Of a DNA stretch of 18,914 nt, positions 1 to 7,336 are shown piece by piece. A program made the translations under genes and the position numbers. Position 1 is the first letter of the stretch, and every line of letters starts with the position of its first letter. Origin of the DNA: JAIBCL01 sp031411695 (GTDB lineage Bacteria; Verrucomicrobiota; Verrucomicrobiia; Verrucomicrobiales; Verrucomicrobiaceae); the NCBI GenBank assembly GCA_031411695.1, contig JANOBO010000236.1, forward strand, positions 1 to 18,914. The letters run 5' to 3'. Below the pieces are notes generated by a model, which worked only from the letters and a program-made list of their open reading frames with translations, searched no databases and was not told the origin of the DNA.

Positions 1-69
1 CGCGCACTCGACGAGGTAGCGCTTAGCAGGGCGACTTCTCGTGAGATGCAGTCCTCGGCAAGGGATTTG

Positions 70-452
70 TGGCTGCGGAATGGCGATTCTGGCCTGCGGA
101 ATACCAATTTTGGACTGCGGATTATCGATTCTGGACTGGGGAATACCAATTCTGGACTGCGGATTATCGATTCTGGACTGCAATTCGTTCCATGTGGGCT
201 GAAGATCCTGAAACTTCAACTGACATGGCCCGCGTGTGGGCTGACGGATAACGATTGTCAATTGATGGAGGGCCTCTGTGGGTTGAAGAATGACGATCTT
301 CAACTGACGTGGGCCTCCCGTCAGCCAACATTTCACGATCTTCAACTGACATGGGCCTTCCGTCAGCCAACATTTCACGATCTTCAACTGACATGGGCCT
401 CCCGTTAGCCAACATTTCACGATCTTCAACTGACATGGGGCCCTTCGTCAGC
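70..452. repeat. 42-bp tandem repeat array with 21-bp sub-periodicity
   Basis: The left part (about 70-194) is made of 21-bp units that begin TGGACTGCGG; two variants alternate, so the real period is 42 bp. From 169 the array continues as 42-bp units at 169-210, 211-252, 253-294, 295-336, 337-378 and 379-420, with a partial unit from 421. The units at 295-420 are nearly identical (core GATCTTCAACTGAC and CAGCCAACATTTCAC), while those at 169-294 are strongly diverged but keep the register. Units are contiguous, without spacers. Because 21 and 42 are multiples of three, several frames on both strands stay open: plus-strand 46-408 would give heptapeptide repeats, and minus-strand 496-164 (TTG start) would give a 14-residue repeat containing MSVEDREMLADGRP. 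I do not recognise either product and treat the array as non-coding by default. Confidence 0.9.
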
Positions 453-552
453 ACCCATTTGCCGTCCTTCAGCCTAATCCGGCTCCAGCCCTTCAAGCCT
501 GAAAAGCGAAATGCAAGGGCAAGGGCATGATGGAGGCCATTGCTAATTGAGT

Positions 553-636
553 CCGGTCACTGCCGTGACTGGGGGGGGATTGGGGGGAGCTTCAGAGTTG
601 CGCTGCCGGGAGGACGACCAGTCACGGAGTGACTGG
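553..636. repeat. Pair of REP-like palindromes
   Basis: Two related hairpin-forming sequences lie 65 bp apart. The one at 618-636 is a perfect palindrome, CCAGTCAC-GGA-GTGACTGG. The one at 553-572 is CCGGTCAC-TGCC-GTGACTGG, with one mismatched pair. Between them are G-runs of eight and six (571-588). They sit about 230-300 bp upstream of purD, outside any convincing gene. The shared GTCAC/GTGACTGG arms suggest copies of one dispersed palindrome family. They have no T-run that would make them terminators. Confidence 0.75.
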
Positions 637-700
637 GCTACTTTTTGCTGCGCCGCGCCTGTCCTCCTTGTTTCGGGCTGTGGCCGGGCTTTTTCCAATC

Positions 701-802
701 ATGTCCCTGCACGATGAGTTAAAACCGCTGCGAAATGGGAGGCCATCCGAAGCTCGTCAGAATGCCTTCCGGAGACGGACACTCAACATTGCGGCGGCGT
801 GA
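701..802 (+). CDS. Doubtful 33-residue ORF upstream of purD
   Basis: An ATG-initiated ORF of 33 residues begins MSLHDELKPLRNGRPSEA and is rich in Arg and charged residues. It ends 59 bp before purD on the same strand. I see no Shine-Dalgarno sequence and do not recognise the protein. It could be a leader peptide, the broken start of a lost gene, or chance. The rest of 637-861 shows nothing I can name. Confidence 0.2.
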   Translation: MSLHDELKPLRNGRPSEARQNAFRRRTLNIAAA

Positions 803-861
803 TCCGCTGCTAGCTGTGGCCCCTCTCTCCTCATGCAATTCACTTCACCACGCAGCGCCCC

Positions 862-2112
862 ATGAAAATCCTCGTCACCGGCAAAGGCGGCCGCGAGCAC
901 GCCATCCTCACCGCCCTCAGCGAGTCGCCTTCGAGGCCGCAGCTCTTCGCGTGTCCGGGCAGCGATGCCATCGCATCACTGGCCACTTGCGTAAAGGCCG
1001 ACGATCTCGGTGAGCTGATCGCCTTCATGCAGCGTGAGGGCATCGATCTTTGCGTCGCGGGCGAGGAAGCCTGGCTCATCAAAGATCGCGGCCTTGCCAA
1101 CCTGTGTGAGGAGGCGGGCATCCCGTGCTGGGGTCCGCGCAAGGAATCCGCACAGCTCGAGGCGAGCAAGGTTTTCGCGAAGGAATTTTTCCAACGGCAC
1201 AAGATCCCCACCGCAGGGTTTGTCGTGTGCGACTCAAAGGTGGAAGCGCTGGCCGCGATCACGAGCTACCCCATCGTGCTGAAGTTCGACGGGCTGGCCG
1301 CTGGCAAAGGCGTCGCGGTTTGTCCGGATGCGGAAGAGGCTAACGCATTTCTCGATGATGTCTTCACGCGGCGGCTGTTCGGGGATGGGCGGCTCATCGT
1401 TGAGGAGTGTCTTACCGGACCGGAGATTTCCATCTTCGTCAGCGTGTGCGAGGGCAGCTACCACATCCTGATGCCGGCGCGCGATTACAAACGCATCCGC
1501 GACAACGACCAGGGCCCGAACACCGGCGGCATGGGCGCCGTGGCCTCGCGCGATCTTGCCGACTCGGCGCTCATGCAACGCATCGAAAAAGAAATGATCG
1601 CGCCCACCGTTGCAGGGCTCACGAAGGACGGCCTGCGCTACCGCGGCTTCCTTTACTTCGGCATCATGCTCACGCCGGCGGGGCCGCAGATGCTGGAGTA
1701 CAACTGCCGCTTCGGCGATCCAGAGGCCGAGGCCGTGCTGCCGATGGTGCGCGGCGATTTTGCGCAATACTGCCTTGCGGGCGCCACCGGAAACCTCACG
1801 CCCGACCTCATTCATTTCGCGGACGGCTGGAGTGTGTGCGTCATCCTGGCCAGCGCGGGCTATCCCGCTTCCTCGCGCAGCGGCGACGGCATCAGCGGCC
1901 TAGACGAAGTGGACGGCGCGCGGGTTTATCATTGTGGCACGCGGAAGAATGCGGGAGGTCAGTTTGAAACGAACGGCGGCCGCGTGCTGGCCGTCGTCGC
2001 GCAGGGTGCGACGAGAAACGCGGCGCGTGACGCGGCCTACGCGAATGCTGCCAAGATCACCTTTGACGGCATGCAGCGCCGCACGGACATCGCGCGGATG
2101 CACTTTGAGTAA
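862..2112 (+). CDS. purD: Phosphoribosylamine--glycine ligase (GAR synthetase)
   Basis: This 416-residue cytoplasmic enzyme catalyses ATP-dependent ligation of glycine to 5-phosphoribosylamine, the second step of de novo purine synthesis. The N-terminus has the family's GGREHA motif (residues 9-14). An ATP-grasp domain follows at roughly 100-300, with GPNTGGMGA in its middle and the diagnostic NCRFGDPEAEAVLP segment near its end. The C-terminal residues form the usual rudimentary biotin-carboxylase-like C domain. The length fits bacterial PurD (about 420-430). The ATG at 862 is chosen because MKILVTGKGGREHA matches the normal start, although no good ribosome binding site precedes it. No other purine gene is adjacent, so it appears to be transcribed alone. 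It converges with the DUF218 gene, with a 20-bp gap. Confidence 0.97.
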   Translation: MKILVTGKGGREHAILTALSESPSRPQLFACPGSDAIASLATCVKADDLGELIAFMQREGIDLCVAGEEAWLIKDRGLANLCEEAGIPCWGPRKESAQLEASKVFAKEFFQRHKIPTAGFVVCDSKVEALAAITSYPIVLKFDGLAAGKGVAVCPDAEEANAFLDDVFTRRLFGDGRLIVEECLTGPEISIFVSVCEGSYHILMPARDYKRIRDNDQGPNTGGMGAVASRDLADSALMQRIEKEMIAPTVAGLTKDGLRYRGFLYFGIMLTPAGPQMLEYNCRFGDPEAEAVLPMVRGDFAQYCLAGATGNLTPDLIHFADGWSVCVILASAGYPASSRSGDGISGLDEVDGARVYHCGTRKNAGGQFETNGGRVLAVVAQGATRNAARDAAYANAAKITFDGMQRRTDIARMHFE

Positions 2113-2132
2113 GCGGCGTTTGCAAGCGGGCC

Positions 2133-2933
2133 TCACACCCAGCCGCGCCAGCGGTAGGCCAGCCAGCCAAGGGTCTCGTGCAGCCACATGTGAAACGCCT
2201 CCGCACCGCCGGGGTGGGGCGCGTGAAACCAATCGAGGCTGTCCTCACGGAACAGCGTGGAGACAAAATTGCTGCGCACGCACACCACATTCACGCCCGC
2301 CTTTTTGAAGGTCGCCTCAGCGCGGCGCATGTGGCTGGCAGACGTGACGAGGATGACGGACTCCCAGCCGCGCTCATTGATCAGGGCCGCAGTCTTCAGT
2401 GCCTCGTCGTGCGTGTCGGCGCACAGGCCCAGGCTGATGACCGGCTTCTTGATCACCTGCCAGGAATCGATCCAACGCTTCACAGCATCGGCCTCCGATG
2501 CCCAGTCCCCCGCGCGCCAATAACCGCCGCCGCCGAACACCAGCTCATCAGCTTTCCCCAGCCGCACCAGCTCCACCGCCGTCATCACGCGGTCCGCGCC
2601 GCGTGTGAGGTGAAAGCCCACGAGCTCGCGCGCTGAGGGCTCGCCCGTGCCGCCGAGCGAGACCACTGCATCCGCATGTGGTAGCTTTGTGAAATCAAGG
2701 TCCGCCCATGGCTTCTCCAGCGACGCAAGAAGCAGGGACGGCACCGGCGTGCATGTCACCAGTGTGAGGCAGAACCACGGCACGGCCACCAGCACCGCCG
2801 GCCTGAAATGGCGCCGCCACATCAGCCAGGCCATCGCTGCGGTAAGGCTCAGCCAAGCCAGCCCGAGCGGTTCGATGAATGCGATGATCGTCCTCACGCG
2901 CGCATCAGATGCCCATGCAGCGTGCGATTGCAA
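2133..2933 (-). CDS. YdcF/SanA/ElyC-like DUF218 membrane protein
   Basis: A 266-residue protein with two predicted N-terminal membrane helices (about 15-40 and 45-62) followed by a DUF218 domain (about 86-262). The domain shows the expected blocks: DAVVSLGG, a glycine-rich LVFGGGGYW, and VTSASHMRRA. In relatives (SanA, ElyC, YdcF) this fold is linked to envelope integrity, and ElyC to handling of lipid carrier intermediates; the substrate here cannot be read from the sequence. The start is uncertain: the longest form uses TTG at 2933, and GTG near 2897, just before the first helix, is an alternative. It lies downstream of mscL on the same strand, but a terminator at 2955-2989 separates them, so it probably has its own promoter. 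Confidence 0.85.
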   Translation of the reverse strand: MQSHAAWASDARVRTIIAFIEPLGLAWLSLTAAMAWLMWRRHFRPAVLVAVPWFCLTLVTCTPVPSLLLASLEKPWADLDFTKLPHADAVVSLGGTGEPSARELVGFHLTRGADRVMTAVELVRLGKADELVFGGGGYWRAGDWASEADAVKRWIDSWQVIKKPVISLGLCADTHDEALKTAALINERGWESVILVTSASHMRRAEATFKKAGVNVVCVRSNFVSTLFREDSLDWFHAPHPGGAEAFHMWLHETLGWLAYRWRGWV

Positions 2934-2954
2934 CCGGCGGTCCCCGGCTGCAAC

Positions 2955-2989
2955 AAAAAGCCCGGCGCCACAGGATGCGGCGCGGGGCT
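2955..2989 (-). terminator. Rho-independent terminator of mscL
   Basis: Read on the minus strand, AGCCCCGCGCC pairs with GGCGCCGGGCT (one mismatch) around a loop of about 9 nt, followed directly by a T-run (TTTTT, then GTTG). It starts 26 bp after the mscL stop codon and is oriented to end the mscL transcript. Confidence 0.8.
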
Positions 2990-3015
2990 GACCAGCAGCT
3001 CGTGCTCGAAAGGAA

Positions 3016-3423
3016 TTACCTCCTCAGCAGATCCCGAATCTCGGTGAGCAGAATGATGTCCGCCGGAGTTACCTCAGGTGGCGGGATTTCTTTCTTCGCC
3101 ATCCTCGCCATGAGCACATTGGCCGGCTTCACAATGACGAAGAACACGACTGCGGCCAAGATGAGGAAGCCGACGACGGCATTGAGGAAGTTGCCATACA
3201 TGATGCCGCCTTCGAAAACCTCCTTGCCGTCTCGCATGACTTTGGTCGCTCCGATGGAGAGCTGAGAAAAGTCAGGCTGGCCGCCGATCTTGCCGACAAA
3301 GGGCATGATGACGTCCTTGACCATCGAATCGACGATCTTGCCGAATGCGGCCCCGATGATGACACCAACGGCAAGGTCGAGGACGTTGCCCTTGAGAATG
3401 AACTTTTTGAACTCGTTTATCAT
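3016..3423 (-). CDS. mscL: Large-conductance mechanosensitive channel MscL
   Basis: A 135-residue inner-membrane protein that forms a homopentameric, tension-gated channel releasing solutes on hypo-osmotic shock. The N-terminal amphipathic helix begins MINEFKKFILKGNVLDLAVG, matching the family. TM1, lining the pore, spans about 14-42 (AVGVIIGAAFGKIV). A periplasmic loop with GKEVFEGG follows, then TM2 at about 75-98 (NAVVGFLILAAVVFFVIV) and a cytoplasmic C-terminal helix (ILLTEIRDLLRR). The length is typical. The ATG at 3423 has an A/C-rich leader without a Shine-Dalgarno sequence. The hydrolase gene ends 45 bp upstream on the same strand, so the two may be co-transcribed and end at the terminator at 2955-2989. 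Confidence 0.97.
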   Translation of the reverse strand: MINEFKKFILKGNVLDLAVGVIIGAAFGKIVDSMVKDVIMPFVGKIGGQPDFSQLSIGATKVMRDGKEVFEGGIMYGNFLNAVVGFLILAAVVFFVIVKPANVLMARMAKKEIPPPEVTPADIILLTEIRDLLRR

Positions 3424-3468
3424 GTTGTTGTATGGTTTGTGTGTGTTGGCGGGGGCTCCAATCCGAGA

Positions 3469-4353
3469 TTAGAAGGATGTCTTACCCGACACAATACAAA
3501 TATGTTCGCCAATTGTGAGCCGGGAGGGATTGGTCTCCGCCCCCGCCCTGCGCATGGCCTGCAGCGCGGCCGCATCGACGGTGCAGTTCATCTTCTGAAA
3601 CCCGTCGCTGACCACGGCGCCTTCGTTCATCCGCTCCTGGCCGGCGAACGCAGCCTGTGACGGCGTGTAGAAAGCGGTGCGGCCGATGTTGTCATCAATC
3701 AGCTCCGACTCCGCGCGCCCCACGAGATGGGCGACCCCGACGCAGCACCCCAGCTCGACCGCGCGCGCCGATGCGCAGCGGTCCACGCGCTCCACGCCGA
3801 GGATGTTTTCCGTGGCGCTCGGCACGAGAAGCAAGTCCACGCCCCTGCCCCGCAGCCGCGCGGCCAGCTCGGGCACCTCCACGTCGAGACAGATGATCAC
3901 CGCGATGGTGAGGCCGCCGAACTTCCACAGCCGCAGCTCAGCACCGGGCGCGAACGCCTTTTCCCACGGCGTGAGATGCAGCTTGTCCTGATGCAGCGCG
4001 ACACCCTCGCAGACGATGGGCGCGCGATTGAAGAGCCGCTGCGTCGGCTCATCCCAAAACGGCGCTGTGCCGAGCACCACCGCTTTGCTCTCGCGATGAA
4101 GGCGCTCCCGCATCGCCGGCCACATCTCCGCCCAAAACATGCGCGCCACGCCACGCAGCCCGCTTCCCTTGGCGACGAACTTTTCCAGACCCGCCCAGCA
4201 GAACTCGGGGAACAAAACCAAGTCCGCGCCACCAGCCCAGGATTCCTCCACACGCCGCAGACACTCCTCGGCGTAGCGCTCCGGAGAATCAGCGCTCACA
4301 CCCACGTCGAAGGTCCAGAGATCGAGGTTCATGCCGATAGCTTTTCCATGCAT
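3469..4353 (-). CDS. Carbon-nitrogen hydrolase (nitrilase superfamily)
   Basis: A 294-residue cytoplasmic hydrolase of the nitrilase/omega-amidase superfamily, whose members cleave amide or nitrile C-N bonds using a Glu-Lys-Cys triad. The triad is visible: Glu50 in LFPEFCWAG, Lys124 in QDKLHLTPWEK and Cys155 in IICLDVEVPE. The sandwich fold extends through SATENILG and the RAVELGCCVGVAHL strand. The start at 4353 gives MHGKAIGMNL; the internal Met8 (4332) is an equally good start because the fold begins right after it. No signal peptide is present. The substrate is not determinable. It sits upstream of mscL (45-bp gap) and downstream of the GNAT gene, from which an inverted-repeat element separates it. 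Confidence 0.9.
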   Translation of the reverse strand: MHGKAIGMNLDLWTFDVGVSADSPERYAEECLRRVEESWAGGADLVLFPEFCWAGLEKFVAKGSGLRGVARMFWAEMWPAMRERLHRESKAVVLGTAPFWDEPTQRLFNRAPIVCEGVALHQDKLHLTPWEKAFAPGAELRLWKFGGLTIAVIICLDVEVPELAARLRGRGVDLLLVPSATENILGVERVDRCASARAVELGCCVGVAHLVGRAESELIDDNIGRTAFYTPSQAAFAGQERMNEGAVVSDGFQKMNCTVDAAALQAMRRAGAETNPSRLTIGEHICIVSGKTSF

Positions 4354-4470
4354 CGAGAACAGTGGCGAACAGAAATTGGCGGTGGCGATGCGGCTGCGGT
4401 TTAGAGCCCGCAGGGTTGAAGCATAGCGAAGCTGTTCTTACCGCGGAAGGGTGGGGCGAACAATATTCTT

Positions 4471-4610
4471 CCCCCTCACCCCAGCCCTCTCCCCGAGGGA
4501 GAGGGAGCCTGACGAGCTGCCGCTCGACTTTGAATTCGCACCATTGGTCGAAGGCACGCAGCGCGCTTTCATGCTCCCTCTCCCTCTGGGAGAGGGCTGG
4601 GGTGAGGGGG
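4471..4610. repeat. 140-bp element with 38-bp inverted repeats
   Basis: The left arm at 4471-4508 and right arm at 4573-4610 are reverse complements over 38 bp with one mismatch; the outer 23 bp are perfect (starting CCCCCTCACCCCAGCCCTCT). The 64-bp centre (4509-4572) shows no gene. The element fills most of the 289-bp gap between the GNAT and hydrolase genes, both on the minus strand. Repeats with this CCTCACCCCAGCCCTCTCCC core are known to be dispersed in many bacterial genomes, so a MITE-like or REP-like element is likely. No T-run follows on either side, so it is not a standard terminator, though the transcript could fold into a long hairpin. Confidence 0.88.
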
Positions 4611-4642
4611 ATTTCGACCCGCGTAAAATATTCGCCATCGCA

Positions 4643-5239
4643 TCACTCAAGCCGTTTCACCCAAAACGTCAGCGTCTTCGGCGACTCCGCCGCCTCATCG
4701 ATCTCCTTCCACACAAACGTTGCCTTCAATTCAGCGTGCTTGGCGTAGCCCAGCTTCATCCACATCGCGTCGAGCGGCGCGTAGTCACGGGGACGCCGCG
4801 GATCATCCTGCGGCCGATCGACCGCGCAAAAAGTCGCGACGCGTGCGCCGAGCCTTCGCGCGTGCTGCTCCCGGCGGCGGAAGAACTCTTTGCCAATCCC
4901 CCGCCCGCGATACTGCGGCAGCAGGATGGACTCTCCGAAGTAGCAGATGTCCGCGAGATCATGACCCGCGTTCAGAAAGGCCGCTTGAAACTCCGGGCCT
5001 TCGTCCGTCATCGGCAGACACGTCGTCGCGCCCACGACCTCATCCCCATCAAACACCAGCACCACCAAGCTGCGGTCTGTCTTGCAGTACGTCTTCAAAT
5101 ACTCCCGCTCATACTCAAGACAGCCCTCATAAAGGTACGGATATTCGCGGAAGACGGTGATGCGCAGCCGTCCGAGCGCGTCGAGATGCGGCTCAAGCTC
5201 GGCGCCATGAAAGTTGATCAATTTGAGGTCGGCGCTCAT
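4643..5239 (-). CDS. GNAT-family N-acetyltransferase
   Basis: A 198-residue soluble protein of the GCN5-related acetyltransferase superfamily, which transfers an acyl group from acyl-CoA to an amine. Motif A, which binds the pyrophosphate of CoA, is clear at residues 105-120 (ILLPQYRGRGIGKEFF, with the Q-x-x-G-x-G signature). It is preceded by the beta-strand segment EVVGATTCLP (about 67-76) and followed by a C-terminal segment with LDAMWMKLGYAK (about 156-167), the usual end of the GNAT fold. The Arg-rich DRPQDDPRRPRDYAP insertion (141-155) is distinctive. The acceptor substrate cannot be assigned. The ATG at 5239 is the first in frame and gives a normal length. Confidence 0.9.
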   Translation of the reverse strand: MSADLKLINFHGAELEPHLDALGRLRITVFREYPYLYEGCLEYEREYLKTYCKTDRSLVVLVFDGDEVVGATTCLPMTDEGPEFQAAFLNAGHDLADICYFGESILLPQYRGRGIGKEFFRRREQHARRLGARVATFCAVDRPQDDPRRPRDYAPLDAMWMKLGYAKHAELKATFVWKEIDEAAESPKTLTFWVKRLE

Positions 5240-5351
5240 ACGTTCAGACGGTTAGTCATGTGAGCCATTCTTCCGAGACGACCCAATGCTGTCCACACCC
5301 CATTCTGAATGCACGATTGTCTTCCGCGCGGCCGGTCGTTACTTCTGGATC

Positions 5352-5601
5352 ATGAAGCGCCCATTTGTTTTAGCCTAGCTCATGCTCGCGAGCTGTGCGT
5401 TCTCACTCACCGTGGAAACGCACTTTGAAGGAGCGTCGGCGGCTGCCATCGAGATCGAACGGCAACCCGCACACGGTCGGCCTCTGCCTCGAGACAGCTT
5501 GGAATACACCCGGCAGCACGACGGAAGGCTATCGCGCCGTGGGCTCCCATCTCGCCTCTGCCGTGCGTGAGTATCTCGCGCGTCGGCCCGCCCGGCATTG
5601 A
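5352..5601 (+). pseudogene. Internally deleted secreted M14-type peptidase remnant
   Basis: Two pieces, in different frames, look like the two ends of one secreted protein. The first runs from ATG 5352: MKRPFVLA, an in-frame TAG at 5376-5378, then LMLASCAFSLTVETHFEGAS and AAIEIERQ. It resembles a signal peptide followed by the opening of a secreted protein. The second, about 5467-5601 in the next frame, reads NPHTVGLCLETAWNTP, GSTTEGYRAVG and SHLASAVREYLARR. It resembles the C-terminal strand and helix of M14 zinc carboxypeptidase-like proteins, with a Glu in the position expected for the catalytic Glu. The middle (several hundred residues in the family) is missing; the junction lies near 5460-5470. 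The family assignment is from memory of motifs and is moderately sure. The rest of 5240-5656 shows nothing else. Confidence 0.5.
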
Positions 5602-5656
5602 GCGGGATTTACTTGATGCGAGTTCCCGCGCCGTGCAGTCGTTGTTTGCAGACGCC

Positions 5657-7297
5657 ATGAAACGACTCTTGCTCACCACACTCATTTTCTCGCTGCTCAC
5701 CGCTCCCAGCTCGCTCCTCCGCGCGGGGGAGGGCAAGCGGCCGAACATTCTTTTCTTCTTCGCCGATGACTGGGGACGCTATGCCGGCGCTTATGCGAAG
5801 GCGGACGGGCCGGGCACGATGAATGACTTGATCAAGACGCCCGCCGTCGATCGCATCGCGCGCGAAGGTGTGCTCTTCAGAAACGCGCACGTCACCGCGC
5901 CATCGTGCACGCCGTGCCGCAGTTCGTTGCTCTCGGGCCAGTATTTCTGGCGGACGCGGCGCGCGGCGATCCTTCAGGGCGCGGTGTGGGATCCGGCCAT
6001 CCCGTCGTATCCGCTGATGCTGCGCGATGCGGGCTACCACATCGGCAAGAGCTACAAGGTGTGGGGACCGGGCTCTCCCAGCGACGCGCCGTATGGCGAG
6101 CAAAAGTACGCTTACCAAAAGGCGGGCGGCGACTTCAACAACTTCTCGGAGAACGTCACCGCCGCCGTTGCAAAAGGCGTGCCGGTCCAGGCGGCGAAGG
6201 ATGAACTCTACGAGCAGGTGCTCGGAAACTTTGACGACTTCCTCGCCGCGCGTCCGGCCGGCCAGCCGTTTTGTTTTTGGTTCGGCCCGACCAACGTGCA
6301 TCGCAAATGGCAGCGCGGATCGGGCAAGGCGCTGTGGGGCATCGAGCCGGACTCGTTCAAGGGCAAGGTGCCGGCGTTTCTCCCCGATGTGCCGGAGATT
6401 CGCGAAGACCTCGCGGATTACTTCGGCGAGGCGCAGGCTTTGGACGCGGCCATCGGCCTCATGGTCGCAAAGCTGGAGAAGATCGGTGAGCTGGACAACA
6501 CACTCATCGTCATCAGCGGCGATCACGGCGCGCCGGGATTCACGCACGGGAAGTGCAATCTCTACGACTTCGGCACAGGCGTCACGCTAGCCATCCGCGG
6601 GCCCGGCGTGAAGGGCGGGCGCGTCGTGGATGACTATGTGAACCTGATGGATCTGTGCCCCACGTTTCTCGAGGCGGGCGGGGTGAAACCCACGCCGGAG
6701 ATGACGGGCCGCAGTCTGATGCCCGTGCTGCAGTCGGACAAATCAGGACTCGTCGATCAACAGCGGACATGGGTCGTGACCGGACGCGAACGCCACGTCG
6801 AGAGCGCGCGTGAAGGATTCGTCGGCTATCCGCAGCGGTCCCTGCGCACGAAGGAGTACCTCTACATCATCAACTTCAAACCGGAGCGCTGGCCGATGGG
6901 GGACCCGACTCGTCTGGACGGTACGACGCCACCAAGCCACACCGAGCTGGTGGAAAACACCCACGTCACCTTGGCTGACATGGACTCCAGTCCGACGAAG
7001 GCCTGGCTCGTCGAGAATCGCGGCGAGCCGGAGTGGAAGCGCTACTTCGACTACGCCTTCGCCATCCGGCCGCGCGAGGAGCTGTACATTCTTGCCAGCG
7101 ATCCGCAGCAGATCAAAAACGTCGCGGATGATCCGCAATACGCGACGATCCGCGAGTCGATGAACCAGCGCCTGATGGACGAACTCAAACGCACGGCCGA
7201 TCCGCGAGTAATCGACGACGGCAAATACTTCGAGACGCCGCCGATGGCGGGCCCGCTGCCTGGGGACTCAAACCGACGGAAGAAGAAGGCAAAATGA
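5657..7297 (+). CDS. Secreted sulfatase, N-sulfoglucosamine sulfohydrolase-like
   Basis: A 546-residue family S1 sulfatase predicted to remove sulfate esters or N-sulfates from sugars in the envelope. The start at 5657 gives a clean signal peptide (MKRLLLTTLIFSLLTAPSSL, cleavage near residue 23); the frame is open further upstream but that would bury the signal. NILFFFADDWG holds the first metal-binding Asp pair (37-38). The active-site motif is S-C-T-P-C-R-S-S with Cys84 as the residue to be converted to formylglycine; a Cys rather than the common Ser or Ala follows the Pro. The second metal site is in VISGDHGAPGFTHGK (about 298-312). The protein ends in a basic RRKKKAK tail. Substrate is inferred only. 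The formylglycine-generating enzyme is not in the window. It follows a peptidase remnant and converges with the PQQ-like operon. Confidence 0.93.
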   Translation: MKRLLLTTLIFSLLTAPSSLLRAGEGKRPNILFFFADDWGRYAGAYAKADGPGTMNDLIKTPAVDRIAREGVLFRNAHVTAPSCTPCRSSLLSGQYFWRTRRAAILQGAVWDPAIPSYPLMLRDAGYHIGKSYKVWGPGSPSDAPYGEQKYAYQKAGGDFNNFSENVTAAVAKGVPVQAAKDELYEQVLGNFDDFLAARPAGQPFCFWFGPTNVHRKWQRGSGKALWGIEPDSFKGKVPAFLPDVPEIREDLADYFGEAQALDAAIGLMVAKLEKIGELDNTLIVISGDHGAPGFTHGKCNLYDFGTGVTLAIRGPGVKGGRVVDDYVNLMDLCPTFLEAGGVKPTPEMTGRSLMPVLQSDKSGLVDQQRTWVVTGRERHVESAREGFVGYPQRSLRTKEYLYIINFKPERWPMGDPTRLDGTTPPSHTELVENTHVTLADMDSSPTKAWLVENRGEPEWKRYFDYAFAIRPREELYILASDPQQIKNVADDPQYATIRESMNQRLMDELKRTADPRVIDDGKYFETPPMAGPLPGDSNRRKKKAK

Positions 7298-7336
7298 CGG
7301 GTCAACAATTGCCAACTGGACCACGTCGGGAAAGAA

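Noticed and set aside
70..452. CRISPR array
   Set aside because: Units are contiguous with no unique spacers, and repeats diverge steadily along the array.
46..496. ORFs 46-408 (+), 69-251 (+), 309-530 (+) and 164-496 (-) as protein genes
   Set aside because: All are open because the repeat period is a multiple of three; several frames on both strands compete, starts are weak and no family is recognised. Kept as a repeat array only.
571..588. G-quadruplex or regulatory G-runs
   Set aside because: Only two G-runs (eight and six) are present close together; too little to claim a four-tract structure.
4471..4610. Rho-independent terminator for the GNAT gene
   Set aside because: Stem is far longer than usual, with a 64-nt loop and no T-run after it.
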